Assembly: GCA_905214905.1 (NCBI GenBank)
Contig: CAJMNK010000020.1
Coordinates: 1-29,672, forward strand
Source of the DNA: an uncultured bacterium
GTDB lineage: Bacteria; Actinomycetota; Coriobacteriia; Coriobacteriales; Coriobacteriaceae
Length of the DNA stretch: 29,672 nt
Direction of reading: 5' to 3'
In this document: positions 15,301-21,388 of the stretch, one piece after another
Position numbering within the stretch: position 1 is the first letter of the stretch
How the letters are laid out: the number at the start of each line of letters is the position of its first letter
Program-made: the position numbers and the translations under genes
The notes under the pieces: generated by a model
Database searches by the model: none
What the model was told of the DNA's origin: nothing
Seen by the model: only the letters and a program-made list of their open reading frames with translations

Positions 15301-15876
15301 GCGCCCGGTACCATGACCTGCATCATGGGGCGCTCGGGTTCGGGCAAGTCGACGCTGCTTAAGCTGCTCATGCGCTTTTGGGACCCCGCAGCCGGCACCA
15401 TCACGGTGAGCGGCGTCGATGCCCGCCACATCAACACGGCGAGCCTGCGCAGCCACGAGGCCTATATGACCCAGGACACGCATCTGTTCTGCGGCACCGT
15501 ACGCGAGAACCTGCTGGTCGCGCACGCCAACGCCACCGATGCCGAGCTGCTCGACGCTTGCCGCTCCGCCTCACTCACCACGCTCATCGACCGTCTGCCG
15601 CAGGGACTCGACACGCCCGTTGCCGAGCTGGGCGACTCGCTTTCGGGCGGCGAGCGCCAGCGCATCGGCCTTGCGCGCATCTTCCTCAACGACGCACCCT
15701 TCATCTTGCTCGACGAACCCACCAGCGCGCTCGATGCTCTCAACGAGGCGTCCGTGATGCAGGCAATCGACGAGCTCAAGCGCCGCGGCAAGACCATTGT
15801 GCTCGTGAGCCACCGTGCCAGCACCTGCGCGTTTGCCGATTTCTCGCTTTCGGTCGAGCACGGGAGGCTGAGCTAA
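12310..15876 (+). CDS. Fused CydDC-like ABC exporter (two permease-ATPase halves in one chain)
   Basis: The 1,188-residue polypeptide carries two complete ABC exporter halves. Half 1 has a six-helix membrane domain (about residues 1-310), then an ATPase with Walker A GESGGGKST (367-375), signature LSGGQ (470-474), Walker B ending FDE (D494/E495) and the AHRLST H-loop. Half 2 has a membrane domain from about residue 620, Walker A GRSGSGKST (1007-1015), LSGGE (1111-1115), Walker B LLDE (D1135/E1136) and the SHRAST H-loop. A low-complexity linker (about 570-615) joins them. The layout resembles CydD plus CydC, which export cysteine/glutathione and are needed for cytochrome bd assembly, here fused into one gene. 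GGAGG lies 5 nt before the ATG. The stop overlaps the YgbA-like start (TAATG). CydDC function is inferred; a drug or peptide exporter is possible. Confidence 0.85.
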   Translation: MFEKRLFSLVPQATPYIVASVLFKWIALMANITVMWVLARILGGIVTDGLSAALAVDALAQAALPLAGAIIVRAAAIYLAQRSGDKAAFKAVRRVRSLVYDKLTALGPSYTETVPTAEAVQTSVEGATQLQVYFGGYLPQLFFAGLAPITLFVLLVGQAGLPAALLLACVPVIPVSIMMVMRNAKKIGAEYWGSYVDLGGMFLEAVQGLTTLKVYQADRIWHERINAESERFRTATMRLLVMQLRSICVMDLVVYMGAALGIIVATLQLATGKIGFEAAFLIVFLSQEFFLPMRRLGSLFHTAMNGMAASRRMFGILDTPEPERGDVELDGRGNIELAGVSYAYGDRTVLDSASATIAHGSLVALVGESGGGKSTLAGIISGRKGAYRGSVRIGGVELRDATATSLMRAVTLVPTNGYLFAGTLRDNLLLAQPNATDAELLRALGRTRVAAFVQANGGLDMVINEGGTNLSGGQRQRVCMARALLHDSPIYVFDEATSNVDAASEAAIGEVIASLAGGHTVIVVAHRLSTIVDADQILVLERGRIAERGTHDELLSGAGTYARMWNSQEQLSAYAYAEDDAEDAGAVEAVGGSTACTDSLNGAGSSSATAAPDSGRARRSAPSIMWRMMGLVRPLAGWLVLAVALGSIGMLTAAFVPAFGALGLMAALGRNALGLGLIAACAACAACGIARGPLHYGEQLCNHYIAFRLLAHIRDLVFGALRQLAPAKLEGRGKGELVSLVTSDIELLEVFYAHTISPIAIALVCTVVFEGFLLAVSPELAGIALVAYAVLGVLLPLTSAKACGTTGRQSREGAGKLGAFVLDSLRGAGETIQFAGGTDRSRALGKLTEQVGAVDARLKRRQAVSEAVADALILVANLVMLGRALQLVAAGTIDFAAAFVAVFTFVSSFGSVMAVSRLGASLQETLASGARVLDLLDEQPQCAEVADGQNVEFAGAAAEHVSFSYVGGVDAGGAGATEQVANDTAASLILDDVTCTFAPGTMTCIMGRSGSGKSTLLKLLMRFWDPAAGTITVSGVDARHINTASLRSHEAYMTQDTHLFCGTVRENLLVAHANATDAELLDACRSASLTTLIDRLPQGLDTPVAELGDSLSGGERQRIGLARIFLNDAPFILLDEPTSALDALNEASVMQAIDELKRRGKTIVLVSHRASTCAFADFSLSVEHGRLS

Positions 15877-16295
15877 TGGCGCGCCCAGTCGACACACCGG
15901 AGCTAGCACGCAAACGTGAGCGTGAGGCCCAAATGGTGTCGCAGATGATTGCGCTGTGGTGTCGTGGGCATCATGGCGGCGGGCATGTGGTCGAACAGGC
16001 TGGCGGCGATGAGTCCGTGCGCGTGAAACTCGGCCTTCGAACCATTACGCTCTGCCCCGAATGCGCCGAGCTGCAGAAATACGCCATCGCGCGCATTGAG
16101 CACTGCCCGCACATGGGCACCAAGACATTTTGCTCGGCATGTCCTTCGCATTGTTACCGGCCTGCCATGCGCGAGAAGATCCGCGAGGTTATGCGTTGGT
16201 CGGGACCGCGTATGATCCGCTATCGCCCCATCACCGCCGTGAGACACGCGATGGTAACAGTGCAGGCCAAACGCGCGGCGGCACGAAGCAAGTAG
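15876..16295 (+). CDS. YgbA / nitrous oxide-stimulated promoter family protein
   Basis: The 139-residue cytoplasmic protein has a Cys-rich core diagnostic of the YgbA_NO family: CPEC (C60, C63), C77 in HCPHMG, and CSACPSHCY (C86, C89, C93), followed by KIREVMRWSGPRM. In E. coli ygbA is induced by nitric oxide through NsrR. The conserved cysteines suggest metal or Fe-S binding, but the biochemistry is not settled. The start overlaps the ABC exporter stop by one base (TAATG), with GGGAGG 9 nt upstream, so expression is coupled. Its partnership with a CydDC-like exporter, itself tied to bd oxidase and NO tolerance in E. coli, suggests a redox or nitrosative-stress operon. N- and C-termini are basic and poorly conserved. 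Confidence 0.87.
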   Translation: MARPVDTPELARKREREAQMVSQMIALWCRGHHGGGHVVEQAGGDESVRVKLGLRTITLCPECAELQKYAIARIEHCPHMGTKTFCSACPSHCYRPAMREKIREVMRWSGPRMIRYRPITAVRHAMVTVQAKRAAARSK

Positions 16296-16377
16296 TCGCC
16301 GGCGCCGGCACGCGCCGCCCCGCCTTTCCACTCGATTTCGGCACCCGGCGTGCGCGGCGTGTTGAGAGCTGCACCAT

Positions 16378-16383
16378 TACAAT
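16378..16383 (+). promoter_or_regulatory. Possible -10 box for the histidinol-phosphatase gene
   Basis: TACAAT lies 33 bp before the ATG at 16416, inside the palindrome CCATTACAATGG. A TTGAGA at 16362 is too close to be its -35. The 120-bp gap otherwise holds GC-rich inverted motifs such as GCCGGCGCCGGC. Evidence is weak. Confidence 0.3.
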
Positions 16384-16415
16384 GGAGCGGATTCACCAAA
16401 TGCAAAGGAGTCGCC

Positions 16416-17327
16416 ATGCCCGCCTGTCCGCTGGTCGATTGCCATACTCATACCTCGTTCTCGGACGGGCACGCCTCGTTCGAGGACAACGTCCGTGCCG
16501 CTGCTGCCGCCGGCTGCCGCGTCATGGTCTCGACCGACCACCTTACCCTGCCCGCCAGTATGGATGCTAACTGCGAGGTGCAGGTCGTCGAGGGCGACTT
16601 GCCGGCACATCGTTTGGCCTTTGAGGACGCCCGCAAACTCGCCGCGCAGATTGCGCCGGAGCTCACCTTTATCTACGGTTTTGAATGCGATTGGTACGAG
16701 GGCTGCGAGCCCTTGGTAGAGCACTGGTCCCAGGGCGCCGTCGTACGTCTGGGCAGCGTGCACTGGATTGGCAACCCGGGCGATATTGCGGCAGGCGCCG
16801 CGGGCACGGCAGGGACAGAGGACGTCGCGCGCCCCGATACACCCGATTCCCTTTGCGGTTGGATCGACGACGATACCAACCTGCATGTTTGGGAAAACTT
16901 AGGCGTGCGCGGCGTGTGGGAGTGCTACGTCGATGACTGGTGCCGTGCTTGCGAAAGCTCACTCAACTTTGACGCGATGGCCCATCCCGACCTGGTCATG
17001 CGCTTTTCGAAGGACGGCTTTGCACCCGACTTTGACCCCGCGCCGTTTTGGGAGCAGATGGCCGAATGCGCCCACGATACGGGTCGCCGCGTTGAGGTCT
17101 CGACCGCCGCACCGCGCAAGGGGCTCGACGATTACTACCCCGCGACCGGGCTGTTGCGCCGCTTCGCCCATGCCGAGGTGCCCATCACCTTTGGCTCGGA
17201 CGCGCACCGCGCCTGCGACATCTGCTGGAACATCCGCGAGGCCCAGGCCCACGCCTACGACTGCGGCTACCGGGCCTTCGATATCCCCCACCCCACCGGC
17301 GAATGGGAATCCACGCCCCTCGCCTAA
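16416..17327 (+). CDS. hisK: PHP-domain histidinol-phosphatase (HisK/HisJ type)
   Basis: The 303-residue PHP-superfamily phosphoesterase removes phosphate from L-histidinol phosphate, the penultimate stage of histidine synthesis. Metal-binding motifs are intact: VDCHTHTSFSDG (H10, H12, D17), STDHLTLP, YGFECDW, RLGSVHWI, MAHPDLV, VEVSTAA and FGSDAHR. I start at the ATG at 16416 because AAAGGAG stands 5 nt upstream; earlier in-frame starts lack a site. The adjacent convergent his operon encodes only the dehydratase form of HisB and no DDDD-type phosphatase. This gene therefore supplies the missing step. It is transcribed separately from the operon, with 27 bp between the convergent stop codons. 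Assignment is by family and context; other PHP phosphatases look similar. Confidence 0.82.
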   Translation: MPACPLVDCHTHTSFSDGHASFEDNVRAAAAAGCRVMVSTDHLTLPASMDANCEVQVVEGDLPAHRLAFEDARKLAAQIAPELTFIYGFECDWYEGCEPLVEHWSQGAVVRLGSVHWIGNPGDIAAGAAGTAGTEDVARPDTPDSLCGWIDDDTNLHVWENLGVRGVWECYVDDWCRACESSLNFDAMAHPDLVMRFSKDGFAPDFDPAPFWEQMAECAHDTGRRVEVSTAAPRKGLDDYYPATGLLRRFAHAEVPITFGSDAHRACDICWNIREAQAHAYDCGYRAFDIPHPTGEWESTPLA

Positions 17328-17354
17328 CTAGTCGTTTAAGAACGTCCCCAATGA

Positions 17355-17672
17355 CTAGTGGCGGCGGGCGTTGAGTTCGCCGGCCAGTTCGTCGAGGGTG
17401 ATGCCGTAGCGCTCGAGCGTCACGAGCAGGTGGTAGATCAGGTCGCCGGCCTCGTAGCGGATGTGATCGTGGTCGTTATCCTTGCAGGCCATGATCACCT
17501 CGCTCGCCTCCTCGGCAAGCTTCTTGAGCAGCTCGTCCTCGACGTCGGTCAGCAGACGCGCGGAATAGCTCTCCTGCGGCGGCGCATCGCGACGACCGTG
17601 AATCACCTCGGCCAGTCCCGTCAGCGTCTCACCGATGTTTCCCGGCTGCACGTTAGCTGTTCTGACTCCCAT
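17355..17672 (-). CDS. hisE: Phosphoribosyl-ATP pyrophosphatase HisE
   Basis: The 105-residue MazG-like all-alpha enzyme hydrolyses PR-ATP to PR-AMP, the second step of histidine synthesis. The metal-binding helices are clear: LLKKLAEEASEVIMACK (EExxE) and YEAGDLIYHLLVTLERYGI (ExxD). The N-terminal 30 residues are slightly longer than the minimal domain but contain the usual ESYSARL segment. It is a separate gene, not fused to hisI, and last in the his operon, 15 bp after the small ORF. AGAGGA lies 8 nt upstream of the ATG. Confidence 0.95.
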   Translation of the reverse strand: MGVRTANVQPGNIGETLTGLAEVIHGRRDAPPQESYSARLLTDVEDELLKKLAEEASEVIMACKDNDHDHIRYEAGDLIYHLLVTLERYGITLDELAGELNARRH

Positions 17673-17687
17673 GGTTATTTCCTCTCG

Positions 17688-17915
17688 TTACTGCAGCGTA
17701 AAGTAGGTACCGGTCTCATCGAACCGAGGCTTTGCGCCCTTTTTCTCAAAGAACTCGACGATGACGGCATGGGCCTCATTGAGCCTTTCCTTCTCGGCCT
17801 CGAGCCAAAGCGACTGCGCCCCGCAGGCATCAGTCAGGTGCACGCGGCATGGCACGCCCGCGCGGAGGAGCTCGGTGTTGCATTCGGCGACCTCGAACGG
17901 CGTCACGACTTTCAT
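17688..17915 (-). CDS. Small conserved-looking protein inside the his operon, function unknown
   Basis: The 75-residue soluble protein is predicted alpha/beta: MKVVTPFEVAECNTEL..., then a VHLTDACGAQS segment, a long helix (LWLEAEKERLNEAHAVIVEFF) and a short FTLQ end. It has three cysteines (one before the DACGAQ turn, C12 and C23) but no recognisable catalytic motif. Its ATG overlaps the hisI stop (ATGA), so translation is coupled to hisI, and hisE follows 15 bp later. The clean overlap and codon pattern indicate a real gene. I do not recognise it as a histidine enzyme. A regulatory or assembly role in the pathway is only a guess from position. Confidence 0.75.
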   Translation of the reverse strand: MKVVTPFEVAECNTELLRAGVPCRVHLTDACGAQSLWLEAEKERLNEAHAVIVEFFEKKGAKPRFDETGTYFTLQ

Positions 17916-18253
17916 CGCACTCCCCCTTCCACGCGCTTAAAGAAGCAGGTACGGTTGCCGGTATGGCAGGCCGGGCCCGGTGAGTCCACCTTGACCAGCA
18001 GCGTATCGCTATCGCAGTCGGCCCAGAGCTCCTTGACCTCCTGCATGTTGCCACTCGTCGCGCCCTTGTTCCAGAGCTCCTGACGGCTGCGACTCCAAAA
18101 CCACGTGGTCCCGGTCTTGAGCGTCAGCCCCACCGATCCCTCGTTCATCCAAGCAACCATAAGCACCTCACCGGTGTCATGCTGCTGAACCACGCAAGGA
18201 ATCAGCCCGCGGGCGTCGTACGTAAGTTTTGAAGGATCGGTTATCTCTTCCAT
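17912..18253 (-). CDS. hisI: Phosphoribosyl-AMP cyclohydrolase HisI
   Basis: The 113-residue zinc/magnesium enzyme opens the adenine ring of PR-AMP to give ProFAR, step three of the pathway. Diagnostic motifs are VAWMNEGSV, FWSRSRQELWNKGATSGN, the Mg-binding ADCDSDTLLVKV, and the zinc ligands in GPACHTGNRTCFF. The frame is open for 23 residues upstream, but the ATG at 18253 has GGGGAGA just before it and gives the normal family length without a HisE fusion. It is separated from hisF by a 143-bp structured spacer, while its own stop overlaps the next small gene. Confidence 0.96.
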   Translation of the reverse strand: MEEITDPSKLTYDARGLIPCVVQQHDTGEVLMVAWMNEGSVGLTLKTGTTWFWSRSRQELWNKGATSGNMQEVKELWADCDSDTLLVKVDSPGPACHTGNRTCFFKRVEGGVR

Positions 18254-18322
18254 TTCTCTCCCCAAATTCAAACTTCGCAGGTCGGCGAGGGTTGTCCAGG
18301 TGCCCGAGATTCCGAGCGACAA

Positions 18323-18377
18323 GCCCGACGACGCGTACTTAAAGTACGCGAGGAGGGTTGGAGCCGGAAAGTCGGGC
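18323..18377 (-). other. Nested hairpins in the hisF-hisI spacer
   Basis: An outer stem GCCCGAC/GTCGGGC (18323-18329 with 18371-18377) encloses a perfect near-palindrome CGCGTACTT-A-AAGTACGCG (18332-18350). No T-run follows. This could act in mRNA processing, stability or attenuation between hisF and hisI. The 143-bp spacer holds no ORF. Confidence 0.5.
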
Positions 18378-18396
18378 GCCTGGGCAAGCCGCAGCG

Positions 18397-19179
18397 CTAG
18401 AAGTCCAACCTGACAGGGATGCCTTGAGAGGCCATATATTCTTTGACTTCGCGAATGCTGAAAGTTCCAAAGTGAAAGACGCTGGCCGCCAGTACGGCGT
18501 CGGCTTCGCCCTCGATCACGCCCTCGGCAAAATGCTCGAGCGTGCCCACGCCGCCGCTTGCGATCACCGGGATCGGCACCGCGCGCGCCACGGCGCGGGT
18601 GAGTGCCAGGTCGAAGCCAGCCTTGGTGCCGTCGCGATCCATGCTGGTGAGCAAGATCTCACCGGCGCCGCGACGAGCCGCTTCCTCGGCCCACGCCACC
18701 GCATCGATACCCGTGGCGTTGCGACCGCCCGCCGTGAAGACCTCCCACTTGTCGGCATCCGGCTGACCGGGCAGGCCCACGCGCTTGGCATCAATCGCCA
18801 CGACCACGGCCTGGCTGCCAAACGCCGCGGCGGCCTGGCTGATCAACGACGGATCGCGCACGGCGGCAGAGTTAAGCGACACCTTGTCGGCACCGGCAGC
18901 CACCATGGTTCGCATGCCCGCCAAGTCGCGGAAACCGCCGCCCACGGTATAGGGAATAGCGAGCTCCTCGGCCGCGTGCGCCGCCATCTCGATGGTCGTC
19001 GCGCGGTTGTCGCTCGTCGCGGTAATGTCCAGGAAGACGACCTCGTCCGCGCCCTCGCAGTCGTAGGCGCGCGCCAGCTCCACCGGATCGCCCGCATCGC
19101 GCAAGCTCACAAAGTTGACGCCCTTGACCACACGGCCGTCCTTGACGTCCAGGCAGGGAATTACGCGTTTGGTAAGCAT
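18397..19179 (-). CDS. hisF: Imidazole glycerol phosphate synthase subunit HisF
   Basis: The 260-residue (beta/alpha)8 cyclase subunit of IGP synthase combines PRFAR with ammonia from HisH to give imidazole glycerol phosphate and AICAR. The two half-barrels are visible: IPCLDVKDGRVVKGVNF with the first catalytic Asp, and VVVAIDAKRVG with the second. Phosphate loops VGGGFRDL and ASGGVGTLEHF are intact, as is LTSMDRDGTKAGFD. It begins 3 bp after the hisA stop, with a GGGGAGGAG site within the hisA end. A 143-bp spacer follows before hisI. Confidence 0.98.
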   Translation of the reverse strand: MLTKRVIPCLDVKDGRVVKGVNFVSLRDAGDPVELARAYDCEGADEVVFLDITATSDNRATTIEMAAHAAEELAIPYTVGGGFRDLAGMRTMVAAGADKVSLNSAAVRDPSLISQAAAAFGSQAVVVAIDAKRVGLPGQPDADKWEVFTAGGRNATGIDAVAWAEEAARRGAGEILLTSMDRDGTKAGFDLALTRAVARAVPIPVIASGGVGTLEHFAEGVIEGEADAVLAASVFHFGTFSIREVKEYMASQGIPVRLDF

Positions 19180-19182
19180 GGA

Positions 19183-19926
19183 CTACTCCTCCCCTCGGGT
19201 GGCGGCGAGCGCCTGAACCAGCGTAAAGTTGCCCTCGTAGAGCGCGCGACCGGTGATGGCACCTTCAATCGCGCCCTCACCCACCGCGGCCAGCGCACTG
19301 ATGTCGTCGAGCGTCGAGATGCCACCCGAAGCCACGACGGGAAAGCCCGCGACCTCGGCCACATGGCGATACGCCGCTACATCGATGCCCATCTGCATGC
19401 CATCGCGCGCGATGTCGGTGTACACCAGATGCTTAAAGCCCAGCTCGGAAAGCTGCGCCACGGCATCATCGAGTGCCACGCCCGCGCCATCGCGCCAACC
19501 GTTCACCTTGACCTGGCCGTCACGGGCGGCGATGTCTGCCACCAGCAGCTCGCCAAAGCCGTGCGCTGCCACCTCGGCAAAACCCGGCTCGGTCACCAGC
19601 ACGGTCCCCAGCGCGATGCGGCGCGCACCATAGCCGGCCAGCTCGTCAATGCGTGCGAGCGAGCGGACGCCGCCGCCCACGTCCACGGACAGGCCATCGA
19701 CGCCGCAGATGGCCCTAATTGCCGCCGAGTTGGCAGCGCACGCGTCCTCGTCCTCGCCAAAGGCAGCGGACAGGTCGACGACGTGCACCCAGCTTGCACC
19801 TTGCTCGGCAAACGAGCGGGCAACGGCGACGGGGTCATCGGAATATACCTTGCAACGGCTGCGGTCGCCGCGCTCCAGGCGCACGACCTTGCCGCCGATC
19901 AAATCGATTGCGGGGAACAGGATCAT
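19183..19926 (-). CDS. hisA: ProFAR isomerase HisA
   Basis: The 247-residue (beta/alpha)8 isomerase converts ProFAR to PRFAR by Amadori rearrangement. Key motifs are FPAIDLIGGKVVRLERGD with the catalytic Asp, VGGGVRS, the second Asp in VYTDIARDGMQMG, and SGGISTLDDI. In many actinobacteria this enzyme is the bifunctional PriA, which also acts in tryptophan synthesis; that cannot be excluded here. The start overlaps the hisH stop by 4 bp (ATGA), and hisF begins 3 bp later. Confidence 0.95.
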   Translation of the reverse strand: MILFPAIDLIGGKVVRLERGDRSRCKVYSDDPVAVARSFAEQGASWVHVVDLSAAFGEDEDACAANSAAIRAICGVDGLSVDVGGGVRSLARIDELAGYGARRIALGTVLVTEPGFAEVAAHGFGELLVADIAARDGQVKVNGWRDGAGVALDDAVAQLSELGFKHLVYTDIARDGMQMGIDVAAYRHVAEVAGFPVVASGGISTLDDISALAAVGEGAIEGAITGRALYEGNFTLVQALAATRGEE

Positions 19927-20624
19927 CGGCCGGCCTCCTCGACGATATTGACGAAGTTCTTAAGGATGCGCTGACCCAGCGCGGAAGATTTCTCGGGATG
20001 GAACTGGCAGCCCCACACGTTGCCGTGACGCACGATGCACGGGAAGCTCCGCGTATAGTGCGTGCGCGCCAGCACATCGGCGGCATCGGCGTCGTCGGCC
20101 ACCGCGTAGCTGTGGGTGAAATACATGTTGGCACCCTCGGCAAAACCAGCAAGCAGCGGATCGGCCGCGCCGGCGGGCGTCATGTGCACCTGGTCCCAGC
20201 CCACGTGCGGCACCTTCAGGCGGCTCGACTCCAAGCGCGTGCACGAACCGCGCATAATACCCAGGCCATCGATCCAGGGGCCGTCAGCCCGCTCGGAGGC
20301 ATTACCGTCCGCGGCAACGCCCTCGTCCGCCGGCACGCCCTCGTCGCCGCGCTCAAAAAACAGCTGAAGGCCCAGGCAGATGCCGAGCAGCGGAGTTCCG
20401 GCGGCAACGGCGTCGAGCACGGCCGCCGCCTCGCCGCTTTGGCGCATAAAGGCAATCGCGTCGCAGAACGCGCCCACGCCCGGGATGACCAGGCCGTCGG
20501 CGTTGCGGCTCTGCTCCGGATCGTCCGATATGCAGGCGGCGGCACCGGCGCGCGCAAGCCCGCGCACAACGCTCGACAAGTTGCCCTTGTGGTAGTCGAC
20601 CACCACAATCTTCGGTTCGCCCAC
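19923..20624 (-). CDS. hisH: Imidazole glycerol phosphate synthase glutaminase subunit HisH
   Basis: The 233-residue class I glutamine amidotransferase supplies ammonia to HisF. The nucleophile Cys lies in LLGICLGLQLFFERG and the His/Glu pair in CQFHPEKSS; VVDYHKGNLSSV and VIPGVGAFCDA are typical. I place the start at GTG 20624, with GGGAGGG 5 nt upstream, because the open frame further upstream runs into a palindromic repeat and lacks family similarity. An Asp/Ala-rich insertion (about 30 residues after FFERG) is unusual. Its stop overlaps hisA by 4 bp. A 176-bp gap separates it from hisB, so a separate ribosome site and perhaps promoter is needed. Confidence 0.94.
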   Translation of the reverse strand: MGEPKIVVVDYHKGNLSSVVRGLARAGAAACISDDPEQSRNADGLVIPGVGAFCDAIAFMRQSGEAAAVLDAVAAGTPLLGICLGLQLFFERGDEGVPADEGVAADGNASERADGPWIDGLGIMRGSCTRLESSRLKVPHVGWDQVHMTPAGAADPLLAGFAEGANMYFTHSYAVADDADAADVLARTHYTRSFPCIVRHGNVWGCQFHPEKSSALGQRILKNFVNIVEEAGR

Positions 20625-20648
20625 GCGACCCTCCCTTATCTCATCCAA

Positions 20649-20799
20649 AACCTGCCAAAAAGGGACAGGTTCATTTTGGTCGGTTAAACGTTCACCCACC
20701 GTATGAGACAGCATTTCCGCAGATAAAACCTGCCAAAAATGAGACAGCATTTCCGCAGATAAAACCTGCCAAAATAAACCTGTCCCTTTTTGGCAGGTT
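20649..20799. repeat. 151-bp composite palindromic repeat within the his operon
   Basis: The outer arms 20649-20679 and 20769-20799 are reverse complements over 31 bp with one mismatch; 23 bp are perfect. The interior holds two tandem 36-bp direct repeats (starting 20704 and 20740) that contain ATTTCCGCAGAT and end in AAACCTGCCAAAA, the same motif found in the arms. The element directly abuts the hisB stop codon and fills most of the hisB-hisH gap. It has no coding potential of its own. Confidence 0.8.
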
Positions 20800-20800
20800 A

Positions 20801-21388
20801 TTACAGTGAGCCCTTGGTGCTGGGAATACCTTGCACGCGGGGATCGAGCTCGCAGGCGCGGCGCATCGTGCGGCCCACGGCCTTAAAGGCGGCCTCGATA
20901 ATGTGATGCGAGTTGCCGCCCGCCAGCTCGCGCACGTGCAGCGTGAGCTTGGCGTCGCGCGCAAAAGCGTAGAAGAACTCGACGGCCAGCTCGGTATCGA
21001 AGGTGCCCACGCGCTCGGTCGGCACGGGCAGCTCGCAGTAGGCCTGCCCGCGGCCCGAAATATCAACAGCAGCCATCACAAGCGTCTCGTCCATGGCAAT
21101 CGCCGCGTCGGCAAAGCGCGTAATGCCCGCCTTGTCGCCCAGCGCCTGGCAAAACGCCTCGCCCAGCACGATACCCGTGTCCTCGACGGTGTGGTGCGCA
21201 TCGACCTCCACGTCGCCCACCGCGTGCACCGTCAGATCGAACAGACCATGGCGGCCAAAAGCGTTGAGCATGTGGTCGAAAAACGGCACGCTGGTCGAAA
21301 TATCGCACACGCCGCTTCCGTCCAGGTCGAGCTTTACGACAATGTCGGTCTCGCCCGTCTTGCGGGTCACCTCGGCATAGCGGTCCAT
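20801..21388 (-). CDS. hisB: Imidazoleglycerol-phosphate dehydratase HisB (monofunctional)
   Basis: The 195-residue manganese enzyme dehydrates imidazole glycerol phosphate to imidazole acetol phosphate. Metal-binding His clusters are present: STSVPFFDHMLNAFGRHG, DAHHTVEDTGI and NSHHIIEAAFKA. There is no N-terminal phosphatase domain of the E. coli type, which explains the need for the PHP phosphatase nearby. It starts immediately after the hisC stop codon (0 bp). The palindromic composite repeat begins right at its 3' end. Confidence 0.97.
   Translation of the reverse strand: MDRYAEVTRKTGETDIVVKLDLDGSGVCDISTSVPFFDHMLNAFGRHGLFDLTVHAVGDVEVDAHHTVEDTGIVLGEAFCQALGDKAGITRFADAAIAMDETLVMAAVDISGRGQAYCELPVPTERVGTFDTELAVEFFYAFARDAKLTLHVRELAGGNSHHIIEAAFKAVGRTMRRACELDPRVQGIPSTKGSL

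Noticed and set aside
17327..17359. ACTAGTC/GACTAGT inverted repeat between hisK and hisE as a terminator
   Set aside because: The stem is only 7 bp, there is no T-run on either strand, and both arms overlap stop codons. It is too weak to call.
18358..19974. 538-codon plus-strand frame opposite hisF and hisA
   Set aside because: It is antisense to two clear histidine enzymes and is a codon-bias artefact.
20625..20750. Upstream extension of hisH (42 extra codons)
   Set aside because: These codons come from the palindromic repeat and do not match HisH. GTG 20624 has a good ribosome site and the right N-terminus.
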